In this document: positions 56,078 through 63,948 of the stretch, piece by piece
Position numbering within the stretch: the stretch's first letter is position 1
Layout of the letters: each line of letters begins with the position of its first letter
Assembly: GCF_900091515.1 (NCBI RefSeq)
Contig: NZ_LT607410.1
Span: 2,356,001 to 2,420,000 of the forward strand
Direction: 5' to 3'
Source of the DNA: Micromonospora purpureochromogenes
GTDB taxonomy: Bacteria > Actinomycetota > Actinomycetes > Mycobacteriales > Micromonosporaceae
DNA length: 64,000 nucleotides
The notes under the pieces: generated by a model
What the model was told of the DNA's origin: nothing
The model's database searches: none
What the model saw: the letters and a program-made list of their open reading frames with translations, nothing else
Made by a program: the position numbers and the translations under genes

Positions 56078-56742
56078 CCCGCATCCTCGAGGCGTTCGGC
56101 TTCGAGGTGGTCGCGGCCGTCGACAACGGACCGTCGGTGCTGTCGGCCCTGGTCACCCACCGCCCGGACGTGGCGGTGCTCGACGTGCGGCTGCCACCGA
56201 CCTTCACCGACGAGGGCTTGCAGGCCGCCATCGGAGCCCGCGCCGAGATCCCCGGCCTGCCGATCCTGGTGCTCTCCCAGCACGTCGAGCAGCTCTACGC
56301 CCGGGAGTTGCTCTCCGACCGCGCCGGTGGCGTCGGCTACCTGCTCAAGGACCGGGTCTCCAACGTGGCCCAGTTCGTCGACGCGGTACGCCGGGTGGCC
56401 GGCGGCGGCACCGTGATGGACCCGGAGGTGGTCTCCCAGCTGCTGGCCAGCCGCTCCGGGGCCGAGCCGTTGCAGGAGCTGACCGCCCGCGAGCGCGAGG
56501 TGCTGGGCCTGATGGCCGAGGGGCGGTCCAACGCGGCGATCGCCGCGCGGCTCTTCGTCACCGAGAAGGCGGTCAGCAAGCACATCAACAACATCTTCAG
56601 CAAGCTGCGGATGCCGCCGTCGGACGACGACAACCGGCGGGTGCTGGCGGTGCTGACGTACCTCAACGGGGACGACAGCCAGCTGCCGGTGCCGGGCCGG
56701 GCGCCGCGGCGTACCGCCGCCGGACCGTCGCTACCCGGCTGA
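56029..56742 (+). CDS. LuxR/NarL-type response regulator
   Basis: A 237-aa regulator. Receiver domain: RVVIAEDLALLRDG (acidic pair), phospho-Asp52 in VAVLDVRLPP, and GYLLKDRV with the conserved Lys. C-terminal LuxR HTH: LTAREREVLGLMAEGRSNAAIAARLFVTEKAVSKHINNIFSKL, given in parts. TTG at 56029 is chosen because GGAG lies 6 nt upstream, inside the kinase gene; the two genes overlap by 49 nt out of frame. It probably controls the divergent MMPL transporter gene. Confidence 0.93.
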   Translation: MRVVIAEDLALLRDGLTRILEAFGFEVVAAVDNGPSVLSALVTHRPDVAVLDVRLPPTFTDEGLQAAIGARAEIPGLPILVLSQHVEQLYARELLSDRAGGVGYLLKDRVSNVAQFVDAVRRVAGGGTVMDPEVVSQLLASRSGAEPLQELTAREREVLGLMAEGRSNAAIAARLFVTEKAVSKHINNIFSKLRMPPSDDDNRRVLAVLTYLNGDDSQLPVPGRAPRRTAAGPSLPG

Positions 56743-58548
56743 GGCGACCGGCTCGACGCCAGCCATTGTGGACAGCGCGGGGGAGCGGCCGAGGCAGCCC
56801 TCGGCCGGCCCCGGCCGCCCGAAGTACCAGCCCTGACCGGCGTCGCAGCCGATCGCCCGCAGCCGTTCGGCCTGCCCGGCCGTCTCCACCCCCTCGGCGG
56901 TGACGGTCAGGTCCAGCGCGTGGGCCAGCGACACCAGGGAGGCGAGGATCCGCTCGTCGGTGCGGCTGGCCGGGTCGACCGCCGGCGCGCGCAGCCCGGT
57001 GACGAACTCCCCGGCCACCTTCAGCTCGGTCACCGGCAGGTCCCGCAGGTACGCCAGGTTGCAGTAGCCGGTGCCGAAGTCGTCGATGGCGATCCGTACG
57101 CCGAGGTCGGCCAGGACCCGCAGGGCCCGGACGGGCTCCTCCGCGGTGCTCATCATGGTGCTCTCGGTGAGCTCCAACTGGAGCCGTTCCGGCGGCAGGC
57201 CGGTGGCCGCCAGCAGGCTGCGCACCTCCTGCACCAGGCCGGGCCGGTGCACCTGGCGGACGGCCAGGTTGACGCTGACGAAGGGGGCCCGGGCACCCCA
57301 GCTCTCCGCCTCGCGGCAGGCCTCCGCGAGCACCCAGCCGCCGAGCCGGACGATCAGGCCGGTCTCCTCGGCCAGCCCGATGAAGCTGTCCGGCCGCAGC
57401 ACGCCCAGCTCCGGGTGGCGCCAGCGGACCAGCGCCTCCACGCCGAGCATCGTGCCGTCGCGCAGCGAGGTCAGCGGCTGGTAGTCGAGGAAGAACTCAC
57501 CCCGGTCGATCGCGGCGGGGATCGCCGCGGCGAGGGCGTACCGGGCCAGGTCGGCGCGGTGCCGGTCCGGGTCGAACACCGACCAGCGGGCGCCCCCGGC
57601 CGCCTTGGCCCAGTGCAGGGTGCTGTCGGCCGCCCGCATCAGCTCGCCGGGGGTGGTGCCGGCCACCGGGCGCTCCACGATGCCGATGCTGGCGGTGAGG
57701 GTCAGCTCGTGCCCGTCGACCAGGAAGGGCTCGGCGAGCGCGGCCAGCGCCGCCTCGGCGACCGCGACCGCGTCGTCGACCCGGGCGGTGCGCTCGACCA
57801 GGATGACGAACTCGTCGCCGCCGAGCCGGGCGAGCAGGTGCTCGCCGAGCGCCGCGCGCAGCCGCCGCGCCACCGACACCAGCAGGGCGTCGCCGATCTG
57901 GTGCCCGAGCGAGTCGTTGACCACCTTGAACCGGTCGAGGTCGAGGAAGCAGACGCCCACCCGGTCGGCGCTCCGGCCCGGCGCGCCGATCGCCGCGGTG
58001 AGCCGCTCGGTGAACAGGAGCCGGTTGGGCAGGTCGGTCAGCGGGTCGTGGCTGGCCTGGTGGCGAAACCGGGCCTCGCTGTCGCGCAGCGCCCGCTCGG
58101 CCTGGGCCCGGGCCACCATCGCGGCCCGGCGGATCGACTCCTGCTCGTCGAGCGTCCGGTCGCGCAGCGCCCGGGCGTACCCGGTGGTGACGGTGGCCAG
58201 CAGCCGGGCCATCCGGTCCTCGACGTCGTCGGCGACCAGCCCCAGGTCGCGGATCAGGCGGAGCTGGATGACCTCCACGGTGCGGCCGAGACCCTCGGCC
58301 GAGGCGATGTGGGCGGCGACCAGCTCCGCGCCCACCTGGTGCCCGACGCGCGGGTCGAACGGCTCGGCCCGCAGCGCCCCGGCCAACCGCTCGGTGAGCC
58401 GTTGCAGCAGCAGTTCCAGCTGCGCCTGGGTCATCGGCAGGTAGCTGGTGCCGGAGACCGCCTTGGCCCAGGCACGGGCGAACACGCCGGGGCACGACGG
58501 GTGCCCCGGCAGGTCCGGTGTCTCACCCACCGAGGCGTCCGACGCCAC
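56731..58548 (-). CDS. GGDEF-EAL bifunctional cyclic-di-GMP protein
   Basis: A 605-aa cytosolic protein. The N-terminal ~165 residues form an unknown helical sensor region beginning with the HPSCPGVFARAWAKAVSGTSYLPM segment (in parts) that often precedes GGDEF domains in actinobacteria. The GGDEF domain is active-site intact (FLDLDRFKVVNDSLGHQIGD, LARLGGDEFVIL near 242). No RxxD I-site is seen five residues before GGDEF. The EAL domain (VEALVRWRHPELG near 369, SVNLAVRQVH, LELTESTMM, IDDFGTGYCNLAYL, TAEGVET) has all main metal ligands, so it may both make and hydrolyse c-di-GMP. GTG at 58546-58548 overlaps the upstream methyltransferase by 26 nt. Tail-to-tail overlap with the response regulator gene by 12 nt. 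Confidence 0.92.
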   Translation of the reverse strand: MASDASVGETPDLPGHPSCPGVFARAWAKAVSGTSYLPMTQAQLELLLQRLTERLAGALRAEPFDPRVGHQVGAELVAAHIASAEGLGRTVEVIQLRLIRDLGLVADDVEDRMARLLATVTTGYARALRDRTLDEQESIRRAAMVARAQAERALRDSEARFRHQASHDPLTDLPNRLLFTERLTAAIGAPGRSADRVGVCFLDLDRFKVVNDSLGHQIGDALLVSVARRLRAALGEHLLARLGGDEFVILVERTARVDDAVAVAEAALAALAEPFLVDGHELTLTASIGIVERPVAGTTPGELMRAADSTLHWAKAAGGARWSVFDPDRHRADLARYALAAAIPAAIDRGEFFLDYQPLTSLRDGTMLGVEALVRWRHPELGVLRPDSFIGLAEETGLIVRLGGWVLAEACREAESWGARAPFVSVNLAVRQVHRPGLVQEVRSLLAATGLPPERLQLELTESTMMSTAEEPVRALRVLADLGVRIAIDDFGTGYCNLAYLRDLPVTELKVAGEFVTGLRAPAVDPASRTDERILASLVSLAHALDLTVTAEGVETAGQAERLRAIGCDAGQGWYFGRPGPAEGCLGRSPALSTMAGVEPVASAG

Positions 58549-59335
58549 CCATGAAGACCGCCTGCGCGGCGTCCTCGGCGCTCTCCGGCGACTCCGGCCG
58601 CCACTGCGGCACCCACACCACGCCCGGTTCGAGCAGCGTGAAGCCGTCGAAGAGTGCGGTCAGCTCGGCCCGGCTGCGGATCGAGAGCGGACTGTCGGTG
58701 CGGCGGTAGACCCGCTCGGCCTCGGCCCGTTCGCCGGTGTGGCCCCGGTCCTCGTCGGTGGCCTGCGACATCACCAGGTAGCTGCCCGGCGCCAGGGTCT
58801 CGCGCAGCGTCCGCAGGATCTCCTCGGGCCGGTCCGCGTCCGGGACGAAGTGCAGCACCGCCACGATCAGCACGGCCACCGGCTGGGAGAGGTCGAGCAG
58901 CTTGGTCACCTCGGGATGGCTGAGGATCGCGGCCGGTCGGCGCAGGTCCTCCTGGACGACCGTGGCGCCGGGATTGCCCTGGAGGATCTCCCGGCTGTGG
59001 GCCACCGCCACCGGGTCGACGTCGACGTAGACCACCCGGGAGTCGGGCGCGGCGCGCTGGGCGATCTCGTGCACGTTGCCGACGGTGGGGATGCCCGAGC
59101 CGATGTCGAGGAACTGACGGACGCCGGAGTCGACCAGGTACTGCACCGCCCGCCGCATGAACGCCCGGTTGGCCTGGGCCATCAGCGGAGCCTCGGGGAC
59201 CGCCTCCATCATCGCCCGGGCCGCCGCCCGGTCGGCGGCGAAGTTGTGCGAGCCGCCGAGGTAGTAGTCGTACATGCGGGCGACGCTGGGGCGCTCGATG
59301 TCGATGTCGTCGGGTGCCCAGTCCGGCCGCTGCAT
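58523..59335 (-). CDS. SAM-dependent methyltransferase, PF04672 type
   Basis: A 270-aa enzyme of the actinobacterial S-adenosyl methyltransferase family (PF04672, former DUF574). Signatures: IDIERPSVARMYDYYLGGSHNFAADR, FLDIGSGIPTVGNVHEIAQRAAPDSRVVYVDVDPVAVAHS in parts (SAM-binding G-x-G-x-P-T), and LHFVPDADRPEEILRTL. The family is highly amplified in Streptomyces and Micromonospora, substrates mostly unknown. ATG at 59333-59335 has AAAGGGG ~6 nt upstream. It overlaps the GGDEF-EAL gene at its 3' end, so both are probably co-transcribed. Confidence 0.92.
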   Translation of the reverse strand: MQRPDWAPDDIDIERPSVARMYDYYLGGSHNFAADRAAARAMMEAVPEAPLMAQANRAFMRRAVQYLVDSGVRQFLDIGSGIPTVGNVHEIAQRAAPDSRVVYVDVDPVAVAHSREILQGNPGATVVQEDLRRPAAILSHPEVTKLLDLSQPVAVLIVAVLHFVPDADRPEEILRTLRETLAPGSYLVMSQATDEDRGHTGERAEAERVYRRTDSPLSIRSRAELTALFDGFTLLEPGVVWVPQWRPESPESAEDAAQAVFMGGVGRLGG

Positions 59336-59494
59336 GCCCACCCCTTTAGCTGACAAACGCGAGGATCGTCGCCCGCGCGGGCCACGCGGGTATTCTGCCC
59401 TCGCTTCGCCCCGGTGCAAAGACCACGGTCGTTGCGCGACGGCATGCTCACTCAGGGCGCTGGGGGCGCTGCCGTTGCCGGTGCCCCGGACAGG

Positions 59495-59532
59495 CGAGAG
59501 GTCCGCGACCGGCGGGCGGCGCGGACCTCTCG
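59495..59532 (-). terminator. Terminator of the second two-component operon
   Basis: Perfect 13-bp stem (59495-59507 and 59520-59532, CGAGAGGTCCGCG) with a 12-nt loop, 17 nt beyond the response regulator stop. Confidence 0.7.
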
Positions 59533-59548
59533 ACGACGGGCCGGAGCC

Positions 59549-60217
59549 TCAGAACTTGGGCGCGTCCGGGGCCTCGAGCAGGCCCAGCCGCAGCGCCGTC
59601 ATCAGCGCCTGGGCGCGGTTGGCCGCACCCAGCTTCTCGTAGAGCTTCGAGATGTGGGTCTTGGCGGTGGACTCGCTGACGAACAACTGCTTGGCGATGC
59701 CGGCCACGCTCATGCCGTCGGCCAGCAGCCGCAGCACCTGCCCCTCGCGGGGGGAGAGCTGCGGACCGGACGGGGCCAGCCGGCGCTTCATCGCCTCGGC
59801 CAGGTCGGCCGCGGTGAAGGCGCTGGGGGAGGAGGCGGCGTGCCGGGCGGCGGCCACCACCTCGTCGGCCGGCGCGGTCTTCGGCACGAAGGCGCTCGCG
59901 CCGGCCTCCAGCGCGCCGAAGAGCTGGTCGTCACCGGCGTACATCGTGAGCACGACGATCCCCATCGTCGTGCTGGACTTGCGCAGGGCCCGGGTGGCCT
60001 CGAGGCCACTGCCGTCCGGGAGGCGCAGATCCATGATGACGACGTCCGGCTGCAGCGCGCCAGCCTGGCGTACGCCCTCCGCCGCCGTGGCGGCCTCGCC
60101 GACGACCTCGAACTGCCGGTCGCGCTCGAAGGCGTGCCGAAGCCCCTTGCGGATCAGGTCGTGATCGTCGACAAGGAGGACCTTGGTACGAGTGGCCGGT
60201 GTCGGGCTTGTGGTCAT
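59549..60217 (-). CDS. LuxR/NarL-type response regulator
   Basis: A 222-aa regulator. Receiver: KVLLVDDHDLIRKGL, phospho-Asp63 in VVIMDLRLPDGSGLEATR, Lys113 in FVPKTAPADE. HTH: LSPREGQVLRLLADGMSVAGIAKQLFVSESTAKTHISKLYEKL in parts. ATG at 60215-60217 lies 7 nt after the kinase stop, so kinase and regulator are one unit. Resembles the MprA-independent NarL/FixJ regulators near fadD15 in other actinomycetes (recollection), target genes unknown. A longer open frame upstream to 60421 runs into the kinase gene and is not needed. Confidence 0.93.
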   Translation of the reverse strand: MTTSPTPATRTKVLLVDDHDLIRKGLRHAFERDRQFEVVGEAATAAEGVRQAGALQPDVVIMDLRLPDGSGLEATRALRKSSTTMGIVVLTMYAGDDQLFGALEAGASAFVPKTAPADEVVAAARHAASSPSAFTAADLAEAMKRRLAPSGPQLSPREGQVLRLLADGMSVAGIAKQLFVSESTAKTHISKLYEKLGAANRAQALMTALRLGLLEAPDAPKF

Positions 60218-60224
60218 CCTCGGG

Positions 60225-61916
60225 TTACTCCCCTTCTGCTGCTGCGCTGCCACGCACGTTATCGCGCCGGGGCGAGGAACCGACCACCACCGCCACGGTC
60301 GTGCCGCTGGGCTGTCGCGGCCTGATCTCCAACCGGCCCCGGATACGTTCCGCCCTCTCGGCCATGATCGCAAGACCGTAGTGCCCGTCCGCGTGCTGGT
60401 CACCGATGCCGTGACCGTCATCCGACACTTCGATCTGCGCGTACGGGGGGTCCACCTCGCAGGTGACCCAGAGATTCGAGGCCCCCGCGTGCTTGCGCGC
60501 GTTGGTGACCGCCTCCTGCGCGATACGCAGCAACTCGGCCTCGGTGGCGGCGGGCAGTCGGGCGGTGGACTCGTCCAGCGACAGGTGCACCCGCAGGCCG
60601 CCGGAGGCGCCGACGGTGCGCGCGTACTCGGCGATCGCGGCGGCCAGGCCGCCGTGCCGGTCCACCTCGCTGCGCAGCTCGAACAGGCTCAGCCGCAGCT
60701 CGGTGATCACCCGGGTCACCTCGCCGCGCAGCGTACGCAGCCCCTCGGCGGTCTCGTCGGCGTCGTCGTGGACGGTGGCCAGGGCGTTGTCGATGCCGTA
60801 GCCGACCATCACCAGCTCCTGGGCGACCCCGTCGTGGATCTCCCGGGCCAGCCGCTGCCGCTCCTCGTTGGTGGCTAGCGAGCGCACCTCGTCGAAGAGC
60901 AGCGCCGCCTCCAGCCGCAGCGCGGCGGGGCCGGTCAGCGCGGTCACCCGGGACACCACCGGCGGCGGGTACGCGTGCGCGGCGTCCGCCTCCAGCACCA
61001 CCAGCCCGACCGTACGCACGCCGGCGACCAGCGGCACGATCAGCGCCGAGACGTCCCCGCCGCGGTGCGAGCGGGCCTGCGACCGGGCCGCGGTCTGCGG
61101 CTGCTGGCTGGCCCAGGCGTCGGCGATGGCCGAGTCCGCGTCGAGCGTCGTCTCCCAGTCCACCCGGTCCACCCCGACCTGGGCGAGCACCACGAGCCGG
61201 CCGCCGCCGCTGGCCGAGAGCACCGCGGCCCGGTTGTTGGGCGCGACGCCGCGCAGCTCCTCCAGCAGGTGCTCGGAGATGCCGCCCGGGTCCAGGGTCG
61301 CGCCGGGCAGCTGGCGGGCGACCGTGCGCAGCTGGGTCAGCAGCCGGGTCGCCTCCGCGTACGGCTGCGGCTTGCCCTCGCCCCGGACCCGCATCACCTG
61401 GTGCAGCGTGCCGGCCGCGTAGAGCCCGAGCCCGGCCAGGATCAGCCACTGCGCGCAGACCGCCAGGTAGCCGGGCTGGCCGAGCTGCCGCCCGCCGTCC
61501 ACCTCGGTGAACGCCCCGGCGATCAGCAAGGTCGCCGCGGCGACGCCGAGCAGCGCCGCGCCCTCGCGGAAGCGGCGGCGCAGCGCGGTGACCGTCACCG
61601 GCACCGCCAGGTAGGGCAGCACCGCCGAGGCGCCGAGCCCACCGACCGATCCGCCGAGGGCGGATTCGACGGCGACCTGGCTGGCGGCCAGTCCCAGCAC
61701 CACCGCTTCGGCGACCCGGCTGAGCGGGCCGAGCAGCCGGTGCTCGGGGGCGAGCACCGCCGGCAGGCCGGCGGCCGCCAGCAGGGCGATCCACCAGAGC
61801 TGGGCGGGGTCGCGGGTGGCGATCAGGGTCAGGACGCCGACCAGGACGAGCATGATCCCGCGCGCCGCGACGGCGAGGGGATGCGGCTGGGGTCGGACGG
61901 GTGTGGAGGCGGGCAC
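60225..61916 (-). CDS. Two-component sensor histidine kinase with GAF domain
   Basis: A 563-aa sensor. The N-terminal ~165 residues hold about six membrane helices (GIMLVLVGVLTLIATRD, LWWIALLAAAGLPAVL, VAEAVVLGLAASQVAVE, AVLPYLAVPVTVTAL, GAALLGVAAATLLIAGAF, YLAVCAQWLILAGLGLYAAG), then a GAF-like domain (residues ~200-340: RAAVLSASGGGRLVVLAQVGVD, SALIVPLVAGVRTVGLVVLE). HisKA_3: RLAREIHDGVAQELVMVGYG (His361), HATPase: EAVTNARKHAGAS, VSDDGHGIGDQ, HYGLAIMAERAERIRG. GTG at 61914-61916 starts close to the first helix. No ribosome site was seen. It lies 14 bp downstream of the acyl-CoA ligase gene, suggesting a three-gene transcript. Confidence 0.9.
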   Translation of the reverse strand: MPASTPVRPQPHPLAVAARGIMLVLVGVLTLIATRDPAQLWWIALLAAAGLPAVLAPEHRLLGPLSRVAEAVVLGLAASQVAVESALGGSVGGLGASAVLPYLAVPVTVTALRRRFREGAALLGVAAATLLIAGAFTEVDGGRQLGQPGYLAVCAQWLILAGLGLYAAGTLHQVMRVRGEGKPQPYAEATRLLTQLRTVARQLPGATLDPGGISEHLLEELRGVAPNNRAAVLSASGGGRLVVLAQVGVDRVDWETTLDADSAIADAWASQQPQTAARSQARSHRGGDVSALIVPLVAGVRTVGLVVLEADAAHAYPPPVVSRVTALTGPAALRLEAALLFDEVRSLATNEERQRLAREIHDGVAQELVMVGYGIDNALATVHDDADETAEGLRTLRGEVTRVITELRLSLFELRSEVDRHGGLAAAIAEYARTVGASGGLRVHLSLDESTARLPAATEAELLRIAQEAVTNARKHAGASNLWVTCEVDPPYAQIEVSDDGHGIGDQHADGHYGLAIMAERAERIRGRLEIRPRQPSGTTVAVVVGSSPRRDNVRGSAAAEGE

Positions 61917-61930
61917 GTGACGGATGGTAG

Positions 61931-63739
61931 TCAGCTCCGGTAGATCTCGGCGATCTCGGACGCGTACGTCTTGTGCACGACCTGCCGCTTGACCTTGAGC
62001 GACGGGGTCAGTTCGCCGGTGGCCTCGGTGAAGTCCCGGGGCAGGATCCGGAAGACCTTGATCGCCTCGGCCTTGGAGACCGCCTGGTTGGCCACGTCGA
62101 CCGCGCCCTGGATCTCGACCCGCAGCTCCTCGTGGTCGACCAGCTCCTCGACCCGCGTGTCCTCCGGCAGGCCGTGCGTGGCCAGCCACTTCGGCAGGGC
62201 CTCCTCGTCGACGGTGACCAGCGCGGCGATGAACGGCTGCCGGTCGCCGACCACCAGGCACTGGCTGACCAGCGGGTGCGCCCGCACCTGGTCCTCGAGC
62301 ACGACCGGTGCGACGTTCTTGCCGCCGGCCGTCACGATGATCTCCTTCTTGCGGCCGGTGATGCTGACGAACCCGTCGCTGTCGATCTGACCCAGGTCGC
62401 CGGTGCGGAACCAGCCGTCGGTGGTGATCGCCTCGGCGGTCGCCGCCTCGTTGCGCCAGTAGCCCTGGAAGATCAGGTCGCCGGAGATCAGGATCTCGCC
62501 GTCGTCGTCGATCCGGATGGTGACGCCGGGCAGCGGCCGGCCGACCGTGCCGATCCGGGTGGCGGTGGGCAGGTTCGCGGCGGCGGCGGGGGAGGTCTCG
62601 GTCAGGCCGTAGCCCTCGCAGATGGTCACCCCGATGCCGCGGAAGAAGTGCCCGAGCCGGGCGCCGAGCGGGGCGCCACCGGAGATCGCGTCCCGGCAGC
62701 GGCCGCCGAGCGCGGCGCGCAGCTTGCGGTAGACCAGCTTGTCGAAGAGCGCGTGCTGGGCGCGCAGGGTCAGGCCCGGGCCGTCGGGGGTCTCCAGCGC
62801 CTCGCTGTAGGCGATGGCCACCCGCTCGGCCCGGTCGAAGATCTTGCCCTTGCCGTCCGCCTCGGCCTTCTGCCGGGCGGCGTTGTAGACCTTCTCGAAG
62901 ACCCGGGGTACGGAGAGCACGAAGGTCGGCTTGAACGCCTGGAGCTCGGCGACCAGGTTCTTGGTGTCGGGGCAGTACGCCATGGTGGCCCGGGCCTGCA
63001 CCACGCCGATCTGGATGAGCCGGGCGAAGGCGTGCGCCAGCGGGAGGAAGAGCAGGGTCGACGCGCCGGGCCGGAACAGGTTCGGCAGCACCGGCACGGC
63101 GTTGGCGATGTCGGCGTACATGTTGCGGTGGGTCAGCACGCAGCCCTTGGGCCGGCCGGTGGTGCCGCTGGTGTAGATGATCGTGGCGACGTCGGCGGCG
63201 CGGACCGCCTTGCGGCGCCGCTCGACCTCCTCCGGTTCGACCGACGCGCCGGCCGCGACGATCTCGTCCACCCCGCCCAGCTCGATCTGCCAGACCTGGC
63301 GCAGCTCGGGCAGCCGGTCGCGGACGCCGGCGACCAGGGTGGCGTGCGCGTTGGACTCCACCACGACGGCGACCGCGCCGGAGTCGGCGAGGATCCAGGC
63401 GGCCTGCTCGGCGCTGGAGGTCTCGTAGATGGGCACGGTGACCGCGCCGGCCGCCCAGATGGCGTAGTCGAGCAGGGTCCACTCGTAGCGGGTGCGGCTC
63501 ATCAGCGCGACCCGGTCGCCCGGGTTGACGCCCGAGCCGACCAGGCCGCGGGCCACGGCGACGACCTCGTCGCGGAACTGCCGGCAGGTCACGTCCACCT
63601 GGGCGGCACCCTCGGCGCGGGCGGCGGGCCGGACGAACTGGACCGCGTCCGGCGCGGTCGCGGCGTTGTCCCAGACCGGGTCGGTCAGGTTGGCCGCGTC
63701 GCCGATGGTGACGATCGGCGGGACGGAGAACTCGCGCAC
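61931..63739 (-). CDS. fadD15: Long-chain fatty acyl-CoA/AMP ligase, FadD15-like
   Basis: ANL-superfamily adenylating enzyme, 602 aa, activating fatty acids to acyl-AMP and then acyl-CoA. Motifs: P-loop TIIYTSGTTGRPKGC, LPLAHAFARLIQ, GYGLTETSPAAAANLPTA, WFRTGDLGQIDSDGF, GRKKEIIVTAGGKNVAP and the C-terminal Lys motif GELTPSLKVKRQVV. The sequence and place match the FadD15 (Rv2187) group of actinobacteria. GTG at 63737-63739 is preferred, with GAGGGA 5 nt upstream; another GTG two codons earlier touches the ribosome site. Divergent from the SRPBCC gene, first in the unit with the sensor kinase. Confidence 0.92.
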   Translation of the reverse strand: MREFSVPPIVTIGDAANLTDPVWDNAATAPDAVQFVRPAARAEGAAQVDVTCRQFRDEVVAVARGLVGSGVNPGDRVALMSRTRYEWTLLDYAIWAAGAVTVPIYETSSAEQAAWILADSGAVAVVVESNAHATLVAGVRDRLPELRQVWQIELGGVDEIVAAGASVEPEEVERRRKAVRAADVATIIYTSGTTGRPKGCVLTHRNMYADIANAVPVLPNLFRPGASTLLFLPLAHAFARLIQIGVVQARATMAYCPDTKNLVAELQAFKPTFVLSVPRVFEKVYNAARQKAEADGKGKIFDRAERVAIAYSEALETPDGPGLTLRAQHALFDKLVYRKLRAALGGRCRDAISGGAPLGARLGHFFRGIGVTICEGYGLTETSPAAAANLPTATRIGTVGRPLPGVTIRIDDDGEILISGDLIFQGYWRNEAATAEAITTDGWFRTGDLGQIDSDGFVSITGRKKEIIVTAGGKNVAPVVLEDQVRAHPLVSQCLVVGDRQPFIAALVTVDEEALPKWLATHGLPEDTRVEELVDHEELRVEIQGAVDVANQAVSKAEAIKVFRILPRDFTEATGELTPSLKVKRQVVHKTYASEIAEIYRS

Positions 63740-63936
63740 CTGCACTCCCTCGTGCTCGCACTGGCCGGGCCGGCCGCCGTGGCGGTTCGGCTTTGTCGAA
63801 ACCTACCCGCACGCCCGGGCGGGTGAGGTAGGGAGGCCGCCCGCCCGCCTGGTGGGACGCCGCCGTCGCGGGGCCGTCGGCGCCGCCGCGCCGGGCGTGG
63901 CCGGGGTCAAGCGCCGCGCGCCGGGGTCGCTCCGGG

Positions 63937-63942
63937 TAGCCT
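63937..63942 (+). promoter_or_regulatory. Candidate -10 for leaderless SRPBCC gene
   Basis: TAGCCT (TANNNT) 6 nt before the ATG at 63949; no ribosome site. Confidence 0.4.
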
Positions 63943-63948
63943 CCCCCC

